A DNA stretch of 64,000 nucleotides from Hyphomonas sediminis (GTDB lineage: Bacteria; Pseudomonadota; Alphaproteobacteria; Caulobacterales; Hyphomonadaceae). Below are positions 16,374 through 25,001 of this stretch, piece after piece (position 1 is the first letter of the stretch; each line of letters opens with the position of its first letter). Position numbers and translations under genes: made by a program. The notes beneath the pieces were generated by a model. It was not told the origin of the DNA. It worked only from the letters and a program-made list of their open reading frames with translations, and did no database searches. The stretch covers positions 62,001 to 126,000 of the forward strand of contig NZ_JAIEZP010000001.1 in NCBI RefSeq assembly GCF_019679475.1. Reading direction: 5' to 3'.

Positions 16374-17651
16374 ATGACGCCTGCGTTGTTCGCCTACCGG
16401 CTGGCCACTTATGCCGCTTCGCCTTTCCTTGGCTTCGTGCTGAGCAAGCGCGCAAAGGATGGCAAGGAGGATTATCTCCGCCTGCATGAGCGCTACGCTA
16501 AGCGCCTGCCGCCGCGCCGCCCCGGCCCCCTGGTCTGGCTGCATGGCGCGAGCGTCGGCGAAAGCAGCCTGCTGCTGGAGCTTGGCCGCCGCCTCATTGC
16601 AGAGCGGCCCGGCGTGATGCTGGTGTTCACCAGCCAGACGGTGACCTCCGCGCGCCTGCTCGGCCCCCTCCTGCCGGACAACGCCATCCACGCGATGGCC
16701 CCGCTCGATACCCCGCAAGCCGCCCGCCGCTTCATCCAGCACTGGAAGCCGGATCTCTGCGTCTTTGCCGAAGGCGAAATCTGGCCAAACCTCATCCATG
16801 AAGCGCGCAAGAATGGCGCGCGCACGGCACTGGTGAATGCCCGCATGACGCAGAAATCTGCCGACGGCTGGCAGAAGGTGCGCGGCCTCTTCCGCCAGCT
16901 TGTCGGCGGGTTCGAGATTGTGCTCGCTGCAGACCTCGACACGGGCCAGCGTCTTGAAAGCCTGCTCGGCCGCGCGGTGCGCGCTGCGGGCAATCTCAAA
17001 TCGGCGCTGCCCCCACCGGCCGCCAATGATGTGGAGCTGACGCGCCTCACCAATAATTTCATCGCCGGGCGCCGCTGCCTTGTCGCCGCCTCAACTCATC
17101 CGGGTGAGGAGGAAATCTTCCTGGATGCAGCGGCAACGCTGGACGAGGATGTGGCCCTCATCATTGCCCCGCGCCACCCTGACCGCGGCGACGAGATCGA
17201 AGCCCTGCTGAAGAAGCGCAACCTGCGCCATGCCCGCCGCTCCAAGGGCGTCCAATCAGATAAGCGCGACCGCGTGCTGCTGGCCGATACGATGGGCGAG
17301 ATGGGCACCTGGCTGCGCATGGCCAATGCTGTTTATCTTGGCGGTGGCCACGCCGAAGGCGTCGGCGGACACAATCCGCTGGAGCCGATCCGCCTCCACC
17401 GCCCCGTCGCCTCCGGCCCGCGCGTGCATAACTTCGCGGACCTGATGGCAAGCCTTGAGGCGAGCGGCCTTGTGAATCTTGTGGCCGACACTGCTGCCCT
17501 CGCCGCCTTCTTCAAGGAGACGCCGCCTGTGCCGGATGCCGCCCTCGCCGCGCTTGCCGCAGAGGCTGACCAGCCGATGCTCGTAACGCTCGGCGCGCTA
17601 CTGCCGCTCGTGCCCCGTCCACTGCTTGAAGCATCGGATCGCCAAAAGTGA
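16374..17651 (+). CDS. waaA: 3-deoxy-D-manno-octulosonic acid (Kdo) transferase
   Basis: WaaA (KdtA) attaches Kdo to the lipid A precursor at the cytoplasmic face of the inner membrane. The 425-residue GT-B enzyme has an N-terminal membrane-associated helix, WLHGASVGESSLL with the family's Gly/Glu region, VFAEGEIWPN near residue 125, and the C-terminal GGGHAEGVGGHNPLEP motif that binds CMP-Kdo. The number of Kdo residues it adds cannot be told. It starts directly after the DUF374 stop and overlaps lpxK through GTGA, so these three genes form a translationally coupled lipid A operon. Confidence 0.95.
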   Translation: MTPALFAYRLATYAASPFLGFVLSKRAKDGKEDYLRLHERYAKRLPPRRPGPLVWLHGASVGESSLLLELGRRLIAERPGVMLVFTSQTVTSARLLGPLLPDNAIHAMAPLDTPQAARRFIQHWKPDLCVFAEGEIWPNLIHEARKNGARTALVNARMTQKSADGWQKVRGLFRQLVGGFEIVLAADLDTGQRLESLLGRAVRAAGNLKSALPPPAANDVELTRLTNNFIAGRRCLVAASTHPGEEEIFLDAAATLDEDVALIIAPRHPDRGDEIEALLKKRNLRHARRSKGVQSDKRDRVLLADTMGEMGTWLRMANAVYLGGGHAEGVGGHNPLEPIRLHRPVASGPRVHNFADLMASLEASGLVNLVADTAALAAFFKETPPVPDAALAALAAEADQPMLVTLGALLPLVPRPLLEASDRQK

Positions 17652-18634
17652 AGGCGCCGCATTTCTGGTCGGCGGGACTTGATCCCAAATCCCGCGAAGC
17701 TGCCCCGCTGACCCGGCTCCTGCTGACGCCGCTGTCCTGGCTTTACCTGAAGGGCCTCAAACGCAAGCTCGCGCGCACGCTTCCGGAAACCGCGCCCGTC
17801 CCCGTCATCTGCATCGGCAACCTGACCGCCGGCGGCGCCGGCAAGACGCCGGTCACAGAAGCCATCCGCAACCGGATTATCGAAGGCGGCCTCCGCGCCG
17901 CCAGCCTCTCGCGCGGCCATGGCGGAACCGAGCGCGGCCCGCTCTGCGTCGACGCGGGCGCCCACACCGCGCAGGAAGTCGGCGACGAGCCCCTATTGCT
18001 GGCCGCCAGCGGCGAAGCCTGGATCGGGCGCGACCGGCCCGAAGCGGCCCGCGCGATGGCCGTGGCCGGGGTCCAGGTGATCGTCATGGACGATGGCCAC
18101 CAGAACCCCTCGCTGAAGAAAGACCTTACGCTGATCGTCATCGACGCGGAGGCGCCCTTCGGCAATGGCCACGTCCTGCCCAAGGGACCGCTACGCGAGA
18201 AAGTAGCCGATGGCCTCGCCCGGGCCGATGCTGTCATCCTGATGGGCGCAGGCCCCGTACCGCCGGAAGTGACCGCCAGCGGCCTGCCCGTGCTGCGCGC
18301 GCGCCTGGCCCCGGTGGCCCCGCCCCCGCCCGGCCCGCTGGTCGCATTCGCCGGCATCGGCCGCCCGCAGAAATTCTTCGACAGCCTGGCCGAGGCCGGC
18401 GGCGACGTTCAGGACGCTATCCCCTTCGCCGACCACCACCCCTATTCGCCCGCCGACATCAAATTCCTTAAAAGCCTGGCGGCCCGTGATCAGGCCCGCC
18501 TGATTACAACCACGAAAGATCATGTCCGCCTGCCCCCGGAAGTGCGGCAGGAAATCCACGCCTGGCCGGTAACCGCAGTGTTCGAAGACACCGCCGCGCT
18601 TGACGCGGTGCTCGCGCCGATCTTCAAACGCTGA
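17648..18634 (+). CDS. lpxK: tetraacyldisaccharide 4'-kinase
   Basis: LpxK phosphorylates the 4' position of tetraacyldisaccharide-1-phosphate, giving lipid IVA (EC 2.7.1.130). The 328-residue protein has an N-terminal hydrophobic anchor, VPVICIGNLTAGGAGKTPV with the P-loop near residue 60, the VIVMDDGHQNPSL motif near residue 145 with catalytic Asp/His residues, and a C-terminal TTTKDHVRLP. It starts at GTG 17648, overlapping the waaA stop by 4 bases. Both length and motifs are standard. Confidence 0.95.
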   Translation: MKAPHFWSAGLDPKSREAAPLTRLLLTPLSWLYLKGLKRKLARTLPETAPVPVICIGNLTAGGAGKTPVTEAIRNRIIEGGLRAASLSRGHGGTERGPLCVDAGAHTAQEVGDEPLLLAASGEAWIGRDRPEAARAMAVAGVQVIVMDDGHQNPSLKKDLTLIVIDAEAPFGNGHVLPKGPLREKVADGLARADAVILMGAGPVPPEVTASGLPVLRARLAPVAPPPPGPLVAFAGIGRPQKFFDSLAEAGGDVQDAIPFADHHPYSPADIKFLKSLAARDQARLITTTKDHVRLPPEVRQEIHAWPVTAVFEDTAALDAVLAPIFKR

Positions 18635-18650
18635 CATTGAGGTTGGATAA

Positions 18651-18953
18651 ATGTTTGTCGTCGAGAGCGTTGATGATCTGTGGAACCATATTGCCTATGT
18701 GATGGCATACGCTCCTGATCAATTTCCTTATCGAGACTTCATTCCGGAAGATCATCAAATGAACCTTGACCGCGCGTTCGAACAACTCCGGCAAGGCGTG
18801 GAGATCGCCTATCCGGAGGCATCATTTGCTGAGAAGCGCAATCATCTGAATGGCATTCTGGATCGCTCTTATACTGCCTATCAGGCGGGTGATGACATAG
18901 CGGCAGGACATCTCCTGAATGAGTTTCAGGACAATATCTTCAAGACCGAGTAA
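18651..18953 (+). CDS. small hypothetical protein, atypical composition
   Basis: This 100-residue soluble, acidic protein (MFVVESVDDLWNHIAYVM...) has no signal peptide or membrane helix and looks all-helical. Its codon use is visibly less GC-rich at third positions than that of lpxK before it and the acyltransferase after it, suggesting later acquisition. GAGG sits at a reasonable distance upstream of the ATG. It lies in the same direction within the lipid A cluster, 16 bases after lpxK. I recognise no family; its size and charge are compatible with an immunity-type or adaptor protein, but that is only speculation. Confidence 0.6.
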   Translation: MFVVESVDDLWNHIAYVMAYAPDQFPYRDFIPEDHQMNLDRAFEQLRQGVEIAYPEASFAEKRNHLNGILDRSYTAYQAGDDIAAGHLLNEFQDNIFKTE

Positions 18954-18977
18954 GCGTCTATTCTTTAGATCAAGCCC

Positions 18978-19940
18978 ATGAACGACGAGTCCCCCACCGC
19001 CTATGTCCGCCCGAAGGACATCGATAACCGCGCCACCTTCTGGCAGCGAGTGCAATGGCGGCTGGAAACGATCGCCTGGGATCTGATCTACTGGGCACCG
19101 GTCAAGGCGATGGGGCCGGACAAGGCGTCAGACTTTGGCGGCTGGCTGCTGAAGAAGATCGGCCCGCGCCTCTCCCAGCACAAGACGATGCGGCGCAATC
19201 TGCGCCTCGCCTTCCCGGACTGGACCGAGGCGCAGATCGAACAGACCGCCATGGCCGCTTGGGAAAGCGCCGGGCGCACAGCGGGCGAGCTGCCCCATCT
19301 GCCGAAGATCGATCCCTACACCTCCGGCCGCGTCGAAATCGTCGGCCTCGACGTGCTCGACCAGATCCGCGACAGCGGCAAGGGCGCGGTCTTCATCTCC
19401 GGCCACTTTGCCAATTGGGAAATCATGCCCGCAGCCATCACCAAGCGCATTCCCCATGCCGTGATGACCTACCGTGCCCTGAACAATCCCCATATCGACA
19501 AACGCATCGCTGACCTGCGCCATGATTACGGCACAGCGGTCAACGCGCCCAAGGGCATCGGCACGCGAGAGCTGATGCGCGCCCTGGCCAAGGGCTCGCC
19601 GATCGCGCTGATGAACGATCAGAAGTTCAATGAGGGCATCCCAGTTCCCTTCTTCGGGCATGAAGCGATGACCGCGCCCGGCCCTTCGCGCCTCGCGCTG
19701 AAATACCAGGTGCCGATCGTGCCGGTCTCCACCACGCGCACAGGCCCGGCCCGTTTCCGCATCGAGTTTCACGCGCCCTTCGTGCCGGAAAACACCGGCG
19801 ACCAGGACGCCGATGTCCGCCGCTCGGTGGAGCGCATCACCGCCTTCATCGAAGCGCAGGTGCGCGCCCATCCCGGCCAATGGTTCTGGCAACACCGCCG
19901 CTGGCCGAAGGACGCCTGGAAAGAAGCGGGTGTCGTCTGA
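18978..19940 (+). CDS. lpxL: lipid A biosynthesis lauroyl-type acyltransferase
   Basis: This 320-residue protein belongs to the HtrB/LpxL/MsbB acyltransferases, which add secondary acyl chains to Kdo-lipid A at the inner membrane. It has a membrane-proximal N-terminal helix (about 30-60), MRRNLRLAFPD, the catalytic H-x4-E motif in GHFANWEI near residue 140, and a conserved LMNDQKFNEGIPVPFFG segment. The acyl chain specificity (LpxL, LpxM or LpxP type) cannot be decided by eye. It closes the lipid A cluster and is followed by strong T-rich hairpins. Confidence 0.85.
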   Translation: MNDESPTAYVRPKDIDNRATFWQRVQWRLETIAWDLIYWAPVKAMGPDKASDFGGWLLKKIGPRLSQHKTMRRNLRLAFPDWTEAQIEQTAMAAWESAGRTAGELPHLPKIDPYTSGRVEIVGLDVLDQIRDSGKGAVFISGHFANWEIMPAAITKRIPHAVMTYRALNNPHIDKRIADLRHDYGTAVNAPKGIGTRELMRALAKGSPIALMNDQKFNEGIPVPFFGHEAMTAPGPSRLALKYQVPIVPVSTTRTGPARFRIEFHAPFVPENTGDQDADVRRSVERITAFIEAQVRAHPGQWFWQHRRWPKDAWKEAGVV

Positions 19941-19946
19941 TACAAA

Positions 19947-20014
19947 AAAACTCCAACGCGGTTGGAGTTTTTGGTCCCGCCGTTGGAGTTTCGGTTGGAG
20001 TTTTTTAGCGGGAC
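19947..20014. terminator. bidirectional terminator with triple repeat
   Basis: A perfect 12-bp stem AAAAACTCCAAC / GTTGGAGTTTTT (19947-19958, 19962-19973) can terminate in both directions between convergent genes. Two further direct copies of GTTGGAGTTT follow (19982-19991 and 19994-20003), enclosed by an outer 7-bp stem GTCCCGC (19975-19981) / GCGGGAC (20008-20014). The copies could offer alternative pairings with the single ACTCCAAC. Confidence 0.85.
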
Positions 20015-20036
20015 TTATCCACGCTTTTCCGGCGAG

Positions 20037-20687
20037 TCAGACTTCGCCGGAATTGATCGCCTTCATGATCGAAAACCGCTTGGTGAAGGGGTTGGGCGAC
20101 TTGCCTTCACAGTAAAGCTTGCGCAGCCGGTAATGGGCAATCGCCGGGCGCATCTGCTTGGGCGCGGGCGAAACGATCGGGCCGAACGCCTTGGACGCAT
20201 GCCGGCGCGAAGCCGCATAGGCCGCCGCCACCCCTTGCAGCTCGCCGGCCCAGTTGTGGATCGGCAGCAGCACATTGGCAGCCGTCAGGCCAAGCCAGCC
20301 TTCAGGTTCCTTGGCGCGGTCATTGTCCACGAACGCGGTCTGATAGCCATCGACCAGCTTTTGCAGCGCGCCCGGCTTCAGGCGGCCCGCGCCGATCTCT
20401 TCGGCCAGCGCCAGACACACATCATGGCCCCGTGGCGGCTTGCCTTCGGCAATCTCCTGGATCGCCTCGCGCCACCATTGGAAGCGGATAAGTCCCAGCG
20501 TCTCCTCCGACACCGCATCGCGCACCCGGACCAGCTCATACGCCAGAGCATAAAGCGCGATCAGGGCGCGGCGTTCCTTTGCGGGGGCAAACCGGCTGGA
20601 AATCCAACGGTCCTCGTCCACACGCCGGACTCTTTTATCAATTTCTTCCCAGGGCGTTTGGGTCAGGGGGGTGGTCTCGTTTGACAT
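20037..20687 (-). CDS. squalene/phytoene synthase family protein
   Basis: This 216-residue protein matches the trans-isoprenyl diphosphate synthase-like fold of squalene/phytoene synthases: [25 protein letters not shown], then [12 protein letters not shown] with the first acidic region, FQWWREAI, and a C-terminal LLPIHNWA. It is shorter than true phytoene synthases (about 300) and lacks a clear second DxxxD motif, which is more like the NDUFAF6-type, probably non-catalytic branch. ATG 20687 is preferred; 20696 is also in frame. It is transcribed toward the terminator at 19947-20014. Confidence 0.75.
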   Translation of the reverse strand: MSNETTPLTQTPWEEIDKRVRRVDEDRWISSRFAPAKERRALIALYALAYELVRVRDAVSEETLGLIRFQWWREAIQEIAEGKPPRGHDVCLALAEEIGAGRLKPGALQKLVDGYQTAFVDNDRAKEPEGWLGLTAANVLLPIHNWAGELQGVAAAYAASRRHASKAFGPIVSPAPKQMRPAIAHYRLRKLYCEGKSPNPFTKRFSIMKAINSGEV

Positions 20688-20753
20688 GAACCCCATATGT
20701 GCGAAACCGCTGCTGAGCGAAAGAGACCAAAAACGCGAGATAAGGACACCGCC

Positions 20754-21362
20754 ATGGCCTTCACCCTTCCCGAGCTTCCCTATGCCCGCAGCGCCCTGGC
20801 GCCGCACATCTCCGAAGAGACCCTGAACTTCCACTATGGCAAGCACCATCAGGCCTATGTGACCAACCTCAACGGCCTTGTTGACGGCACCGACCTTGCC
20901 GGCAAATCGCTTGAGGAAGTCATCAAGATTTCGGGCGCCGACAAATCCAAGGCCGGCATCTTCAACAACTCCGCCCAGGTCTGGAACCACACCTTCTACT
21001 GGCACTCGATGAAACCGAATGGTGGCGGCAAGCCGACCGGCAAGGTCGCTGAGCTGATCGAGCGCGACCTCGGCGGCTACGACAACTTCGTCAAGGAGTT
21101 CAAAGCCGCTGGCGCAACCCAGTTCGGCTCGGGCTGGGCCTGGCTGTCCTACAAAGGCGGCAAGCTGGTGATCTCCAAGACGCCGAACGCCGAAACCCCG
21201 CTGACCGAGGAAGGCACCACCCCGCTCCTGACCATGGACGTGTGGGAACACGCCTACTATCTGGACTTCCAGAACCGTCGCCCGGACTACATCGACACGT
21301 TCCTCAACAGCCTGGTTAACTGGGACTTCGTGAACGAGAACCTGGCCAAGGCCGGCGCGTAA
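20754..21362 (+). CDS. sodB: superoxide dismutase, iron type
   Basis: SodB dismutates superoxide to peroxide and oxygen in the cytoplasm (EC 1.15.1.1). The 202-residue protein has the metal-binding His in HYGKHHQAY near residue 27, the second His in QVWNHTFYW near 75, and [10 protein letters not shown] near residue 160 with Asp and His ligands. [13 protein letters not shown] and GSGWAWL favour the iron form over manganese. It is preceded by AAGGA and followed by a strong terminator, so it is monocistronic. It is divergent from the squalene synthase-like gene, about 65 bases apart. Confidence 0.95.
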   Translation: MAFTLPELPYARSALAPHISEETLNFHYGKHHQAYVTNLNGLVDGTDLAGKSLEEVIKISGADKSKAGIFNNSAQVWNHTFYWHSMKPNGGGKPTGKVAELIERDLGGYDNFVKEFKAAGATQFGSGWAWLSYKGGKLVISKTPNAETPLTEEGTTPLLTMDVWEHAYYLDFQNRRPDYIDTFLNSLVNWDFVNENLAKAGA

Positions 21363-21390
21363 GCCGTTAAGAATCTGCACGTAAAGAGAA

Positions 21391-21419
21391 CGCCCGCCCT
21401 TTCCCGGCGGGCGTTTTTG
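21391..21419 (+). terminator. Rho-independent terminator of sodB
   Basis: A 9-bp stem ACGCCCGCC / GGCGGGCGT with a 7-base loop is followed by a five-T run (21415-21419), 28 bases after the sodB stop. Confidence 0.9.
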
Positions 21420-21561
21420 CATTATGTGCGCCGCATCAATCGCTCCGGGCATGGGATTCGCCCGGCTGTGACTGGCCAGACATGGGGTCTGGCAGACGCA
21501 GGACGAGAGCCGCCAATCCGGGCGGCCAGGCAAATCAACCAGACATCCCGGAGACCATTCA

Positions 21562-23166
21562 TTGACCGACACCCCCACTGTAAAATTCGCTGATCTTGGC
21601 CTTGCCGAGAACATCCTCAAGGCACTGACCGAAGCGGGATACGATATCCCGACGCCGATCCAGGCTGAAGCCATTCCGCACATCGCCATGGGCGGCGACG
21701 TGACCGGCATCGCCCAGACCGGCACCGGAAAGACGGCCGCCTTCGTGCTGCCGATGATCCAGCGCCTGTCGACCGGCCGCGCCCGCGCGCGGATGCCCCG
21801 CTGCCTCATCCTCTGCCCGACGCGCGAACTCGCTGCGCAGGTCGCCGAGAATTTCGAGAAGTATGGCAAGTATCTGAAGCTCACAATGGCGCTGCTGATC
21901 GGCGGCGTCAGCTTCAAGGATCAGGAAACCCTGCTTCAGCGCGGCGTGGACGTGCTGATCGCAACGCCGGGCCGCCTGATGGATCAGTTCGACCGCGGCA
22001 AGCTGCTGCTGATGGGCGTTGAGACGCTGATCATCGACGAAGCCGACCGGATGCTCGACATGGGCTTCATCCCGGACATCGAGAAGATCTGCACCAAGCT
22101 GCCTGCCAACCGCCAGACCCTTCTGTTCTCTGCAACCTTCCCGGCAGACATTCAGCGCCTGGCGAAGAACTTCCAGCGCGATCCCAAGAAGATCGAAGTG
22201 GCCCGCCCTGCGCAGACTGCCGAGACGATCACCCAGCATGTCGTCAAGCTGCCCGGCAATGACGCGAAAGCCCGCCGCACGGCGCTGCGCCGCGTGATCG
22301 AGGCTTGCGGCGAGGTGAAGAACGGCATCGTCTTCTGTAACCGCAAGGTGGAGGTGGACATCGTTGCCGCGTCGCTCACCAAGCATGGTCATGATGCTGC
22401 GCCGATCCATGGCGACCTGCCACAGAACGTCCGTATGGAAACACTGCAACGCTTCCGCGATGGCCACCTGAAACTGCTGGTCGCATCGGATGTTGCCGCA
22501 CGCGGCCTGGATATTCCGGACGTTGGCCATGTCTTCAACTTCGCGCCACCGCCGAAGGATGAGGACTATGTGCACCGGATTGGCCGCACCGGCCGGGCCG
22601 GGCGCAAGGGGGAAAGCTACACGCTGGTTTCGCCAGATGACGAGAAGTCCTGGGGCTTCGTGCTGAAGATGATCAAGAAGGACGTTCCGGAATTCATGCC
22701 GGAAGGCCTGCTTGACGAACTGGCCGCCCTGCCGCCGGAAGAGAAGCGTTCGCGCGGACGCGGCGACCGGGAGCGTGGCCGGGGTGGACGCGGCGAACGT
22801 GACCGGGATCGCGGCCGCAGCCGGGGCCGCCGGGAGCGCGAAGAGGCAACCGCCGAGATCGACGCGCCCGAGACCGAAACTGTTGCCGTTGCTGCAGTGG
22901 CGGAGCCGGTGGAAGCTGTTGCCGTCGCCGTTCTTGAAGACCGCCCGAAGCGCGAGCGCCCTGCCCGCAGCGAGCGGAACGAGAAACGCCGCGAGCGCAA
23001 TGACGACCAGCCGCGCGCTGAGCGGGGCGACCGCAGCGAGCGCAGCGAGAAGCGCGAGCGGCCCCAGCGCGACTACAAGCGCAAGGATGACGACCTGATC
23101 CTCGAGCCGGCGCCTGACCGCGTGATCGGTTTCGGCAAGGACATTCCGGCCTTCCTCAAGCGCTGA
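21562..23166 (+). CDS. DEAD-box RNA helicase, RhlE-like
   Basis: This 534-residue ATP-dependent RNA helicase shows all family motifs in order: Q motif, AQTGTGKT (I), PTRELA (Ia), TPGR (Ib), DEAD (II), SAT (III), then VFCNRK, ARGLDIPDV (V) and HRIGRTGRAGR (VI). The core ends near residue 390 and is followed by a long low-complexity tail: an Arg/Gly/Glu/Asp-rich stretch, an acidic Ala/Val stretch and another RE-rich stretch, as in RhlE/CsdA-type proteins involved in cold adaptation and RNA decay. The start is TTG 21562 (GGAG at 8 bases), because no ATG precedes the Q motif. A long antisense frame here is a shadow. Confidence 0.93.
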   Translation: MTDTPTVKFADLGLAENILKALTEAGYDIPTPIQAEAIPHIAMGGDVTGIAQTGTGKTAAFVLPMIQRLSTGRARARMPRCLILCPTRELAAQVAENFEKYGKYLKLTMALLIGGVSFKDQETLLQRGVDVLIATPGRLMDQFDRGKLLLMGVETLIIDEADRMLDMGFIPDIEKICTKLPANRQTLLFSATFPADIQRLAKNFQRDPKKIEVARPAQTAETITQHVVKLPGNDAKARRTALRRVIEACGEVKNGIVFCNRKVEVDIVAASLTKHGHDAAPIHGDLPQNVRMETLQRFRDGHLKLLVASDVAARGLDIPDVGHVFNFAPPPKDEDYVHRIGRTGRAGRKGESYTLVSPDDEKSWGFVLKMIKKDVPEFMPEGLLDELAALPPEEKRSRGRGDRERGRGGRGERDRDRGRSRGRREREEATAEIDAPETETVAVAAVAEPVEAVAVAVLEDRPKRERPARSERNEKRRERNDDQPRAERGDRSERSEKRERPQRDYKRKDDDLILEPAPDRVIGFGKDIPAFLKR

Positions 23167-23181
23167 CAGACACAGGTACAA

Positions 23182-23204
23182 GGCCGGTCTTTTCGGGGCC
23201 GGCC
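23182..23204 (+). terminator. weak hairpin after helicase gene
   Basis: A 6-bp GGCCGG/CCGGCC stem lies 15 bases beyond the helicase stop but has no T-run after it. The next 170 bases up to the amidohydrolase hold no gene. Confidence 0.3.
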
Positions 23205-23373
23205 CGTATCAAACAGTGTCAAACCGGATCATTTCGGGGACAATCGGTGTCAGATCGGGCACTTTGCGTGCCTGATTACGCCCTTTATGGCCCAAACGGG
23301 CCTGCCCCTTTCCCCCCGCCCCAATCCTGATTAGGCTTCCCGCCAATCGAGGGATTGTTTCCGGGGTGCTGTC

Positions 23374-24822
23374 ATGAAAATCCACCATAGCCTGCTCGTT
23401 GCCGTTTTTGCCCTGGGCCTTGCTGCCTGTGGCGGAGAGAAGACCGATGGCGGCGACGCGCCGAGCGAGCTGCGCCCGGATGAGGGCGCGGTGGCGACAA
23501 CCGCGAGCACAGCAGTGACCGGCATGCCGGTTGGCGAGCTGCGCGCCGCCGATCCCAGCCTGATCGACATTTACAAACACCTCCACTCCAATCCCGAACT
23601 CTCTTTCCGCGAGGTGGAGACTTCCAAGCTGCTGGCCGGGGAGCTCAACGCGCTCGGCTTTGAAGTGACCCAGAATGTGGGCGATGCCTGGGTGCGCGAG
23701 AAGGCGATGAAGGATATCGGCGAGGTCAAACCCGGCGTGGGCGGGTATGGCGTCGTCGGCGTGTTCCGCAATGGCAAGGGACCGACGGTGCTGATCCGCG
23801 CCGACATGGACGGCCTGCCTGTGCCTGAACAGACCGGCTTTGACTTTGCCTCCAAGATCGCCTCGCAGACCTGGACGGGCGTGGACAGCCCGGTGATGCA
23901 TGCCTGCGCCCACGACATTCACATGACGGTCTGGGTCGGCACGGCCCGCGAGCTGATCAAGAACAAGGACAAGTGGAAGGGCACGCTGGTGATGATTGCT
24001 CAGCCTGCTGAGGAAATCGGCCTTGGCGCGCAGGCGATGCTGGCCGACGGGCTCTATAGCCGCTTCCCGGCCCCGGACTTCAACATTGCACTGCACGTTT
24101 CGGCGAGCGCGCCGGCAGGCACGGTGGAATACTCCTCCGGCTATGCCCTTGCCAATGTCGACAGCGTGGACATCAAGGTGAAGGGCGTGGGCGGGCACGG
24201 CGCCTATCCCCATTCGACCCGCGACCCGGTACTGATCGGCAGCCATATCGTGGTGGCGCTGCAGAGCCTTGTCTCGCGCAATGTGAACCCGCTGGATTCG
24301 GCCGTGGTGACGGTCGGCTCGTTCAAGGCGGGCGCCAAGCACAACATCATTTCGGACGAGGCCGAGCTGCTGCTGACGGTTCGCTCTTATGATGACAAGA
24401 CGCGGCAGATGCTGCTGGACGGCATCAAGCGGATTGCCGAGGGACAGGCCGCCTCCTTCGGCGCGCCCGCCCCGGAAATCACCATCGAGCGCGACTATAC
24501 GCCGGCGACCTTCAACGATCCGGACCTGACCGAGCGGGCGATGAAAGCCGTTGCCAAGAAGCTGGGCGAGGCGAATGTGCGCGCCGTGCCGCCGGTGATG
24601 GGCGGCGAAGACTTCGGCCAGTTTGCCCGCACCGACGAGAAGATCCCCGGCCTGATCTTCTGGCTGGGCGCGGTGGACCCGGACCGCTACGCCGCCTCCA
24701 AGGTCGACGGCATGCCCCTGCCCTCGCTGCACTCGCCGCTGTTTGGCCCGGACTACGACCCAGCCATCGGCACCGGCGTTGAAGCGATGACGACAGCGGC
24801 GATTGATCTGTTCAAGGATTGA
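23374..24822 (+). CDS. M20-family amidohydrolase/peptidase lipoprotein
   Basis: This 482-residue zinc hydrolase of the M20D (amidohydrolase, HipO/AmhX) type is exported as a lipoprotein: the lipobox LAAC puts Cys at about residue 19. From about residue 60 it has the fold starting IDIYKHLHSNPELSF, the metal-binding RADMDGLPV and HACAHDIHM, the catalytic/ligand region PAEEIGLGA, and the C-terminal VMGGEDFGQF ligand. Family members hydrolyse N-acyl amino acids or similar amide bonds; the envelope location suggests scavenging of peptides or acyl conjugates. It is transcribed alone. Confidence 0.88.
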   Translation: MKIHHSLLVAVFALGLAACGGEKTDGGDAPSELRPDEGAVATTASTAVTGMPVGELRAADPSLIDIYKHLHSNPELSFREVETSKLLAGELNALGFEVTQNVGDAWVREKAMKDIGEVKPGVGGYGVVGVFRNGKGPTVLIRADMDGLPVPEQTGFDFASKIASQTWTGVDSPVMHACAHDIHMTVWVGTARELIKNKDKWKGTLVMIAQPAEEIGLGAQAMLADGLYSRFPAPDFNIALHVSASAPAGTVEYSSGYALANVDSVDIKVKGVGGHGAYPHSTRDPVLIGSHIVVALQSLVSRNVNPLDSAVVTVGSFKAGAKHNIISDEAELLLTVRSYDDKTRQMLLDGIKRIAEGQAASFGAPAPEITIERDYTPATFNDPDLTERAMKAVAKKLGEANVRAVPPVMGGEDFGQFARTDEKIPGLIFWLGAVDPDRYAASKVDGMPLPSLHSPLFGPDYDPAIGTGVEAMTTAAIDLFKD

Positions 24823-24837
24823 GGCGGAGCGCGGCGA

Positions 24838-24894
24838 AAGCCCGCTCTATCCTTCGATCTCATCCTGAGCCCGGCGAAGGACGCTCAGGATGAG
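24838..24894. repeat. intergenic repeat, copy 1, with long stem
   Basis: It starts with a 20-base segment that is identical at 25528-25547 (AAGCCCGCTCTATCC...). It continues into a stem formed by CTCATCCTGAGC (24859-24870) and GCTCAGGATGAG (24883-24894), with inner CCTTCG/CGAAGG complementarity. The CTCATCCTGAGC/GCTCAGGATGAG core is a common dispersed alphaproteobacterial intergenic element. Confidence 0.7.
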
Positions 24895-25001
24895 CTCATC
24901 AGACCGGCATGAAACCGGAAGGCTTTGCCGCGCCAGCAGCTTTGGCCGGACGCAGCTTGCGCTGGCCGGTGGTGGGGGCTGGGTTCGGGCAGGTTTGAGC
25001 G

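Noticed and set aside
20014-20022. DnaA-box-like TTATCCAC at about 20015 and on the other strand at about 25430
   Set aside because: Both are single sites without clustering, AT-rich unwinding region or replication genes, so no origin is claimed.
21559-23181. 540-codon open frame opposite the DEAD-box helicase
   Set aside because: It is antisense to a helicase with all motifs intact, encodes low-complexity Arg/Ala/Val-rich sequence with no family features, and results from GC-rich codon bias.
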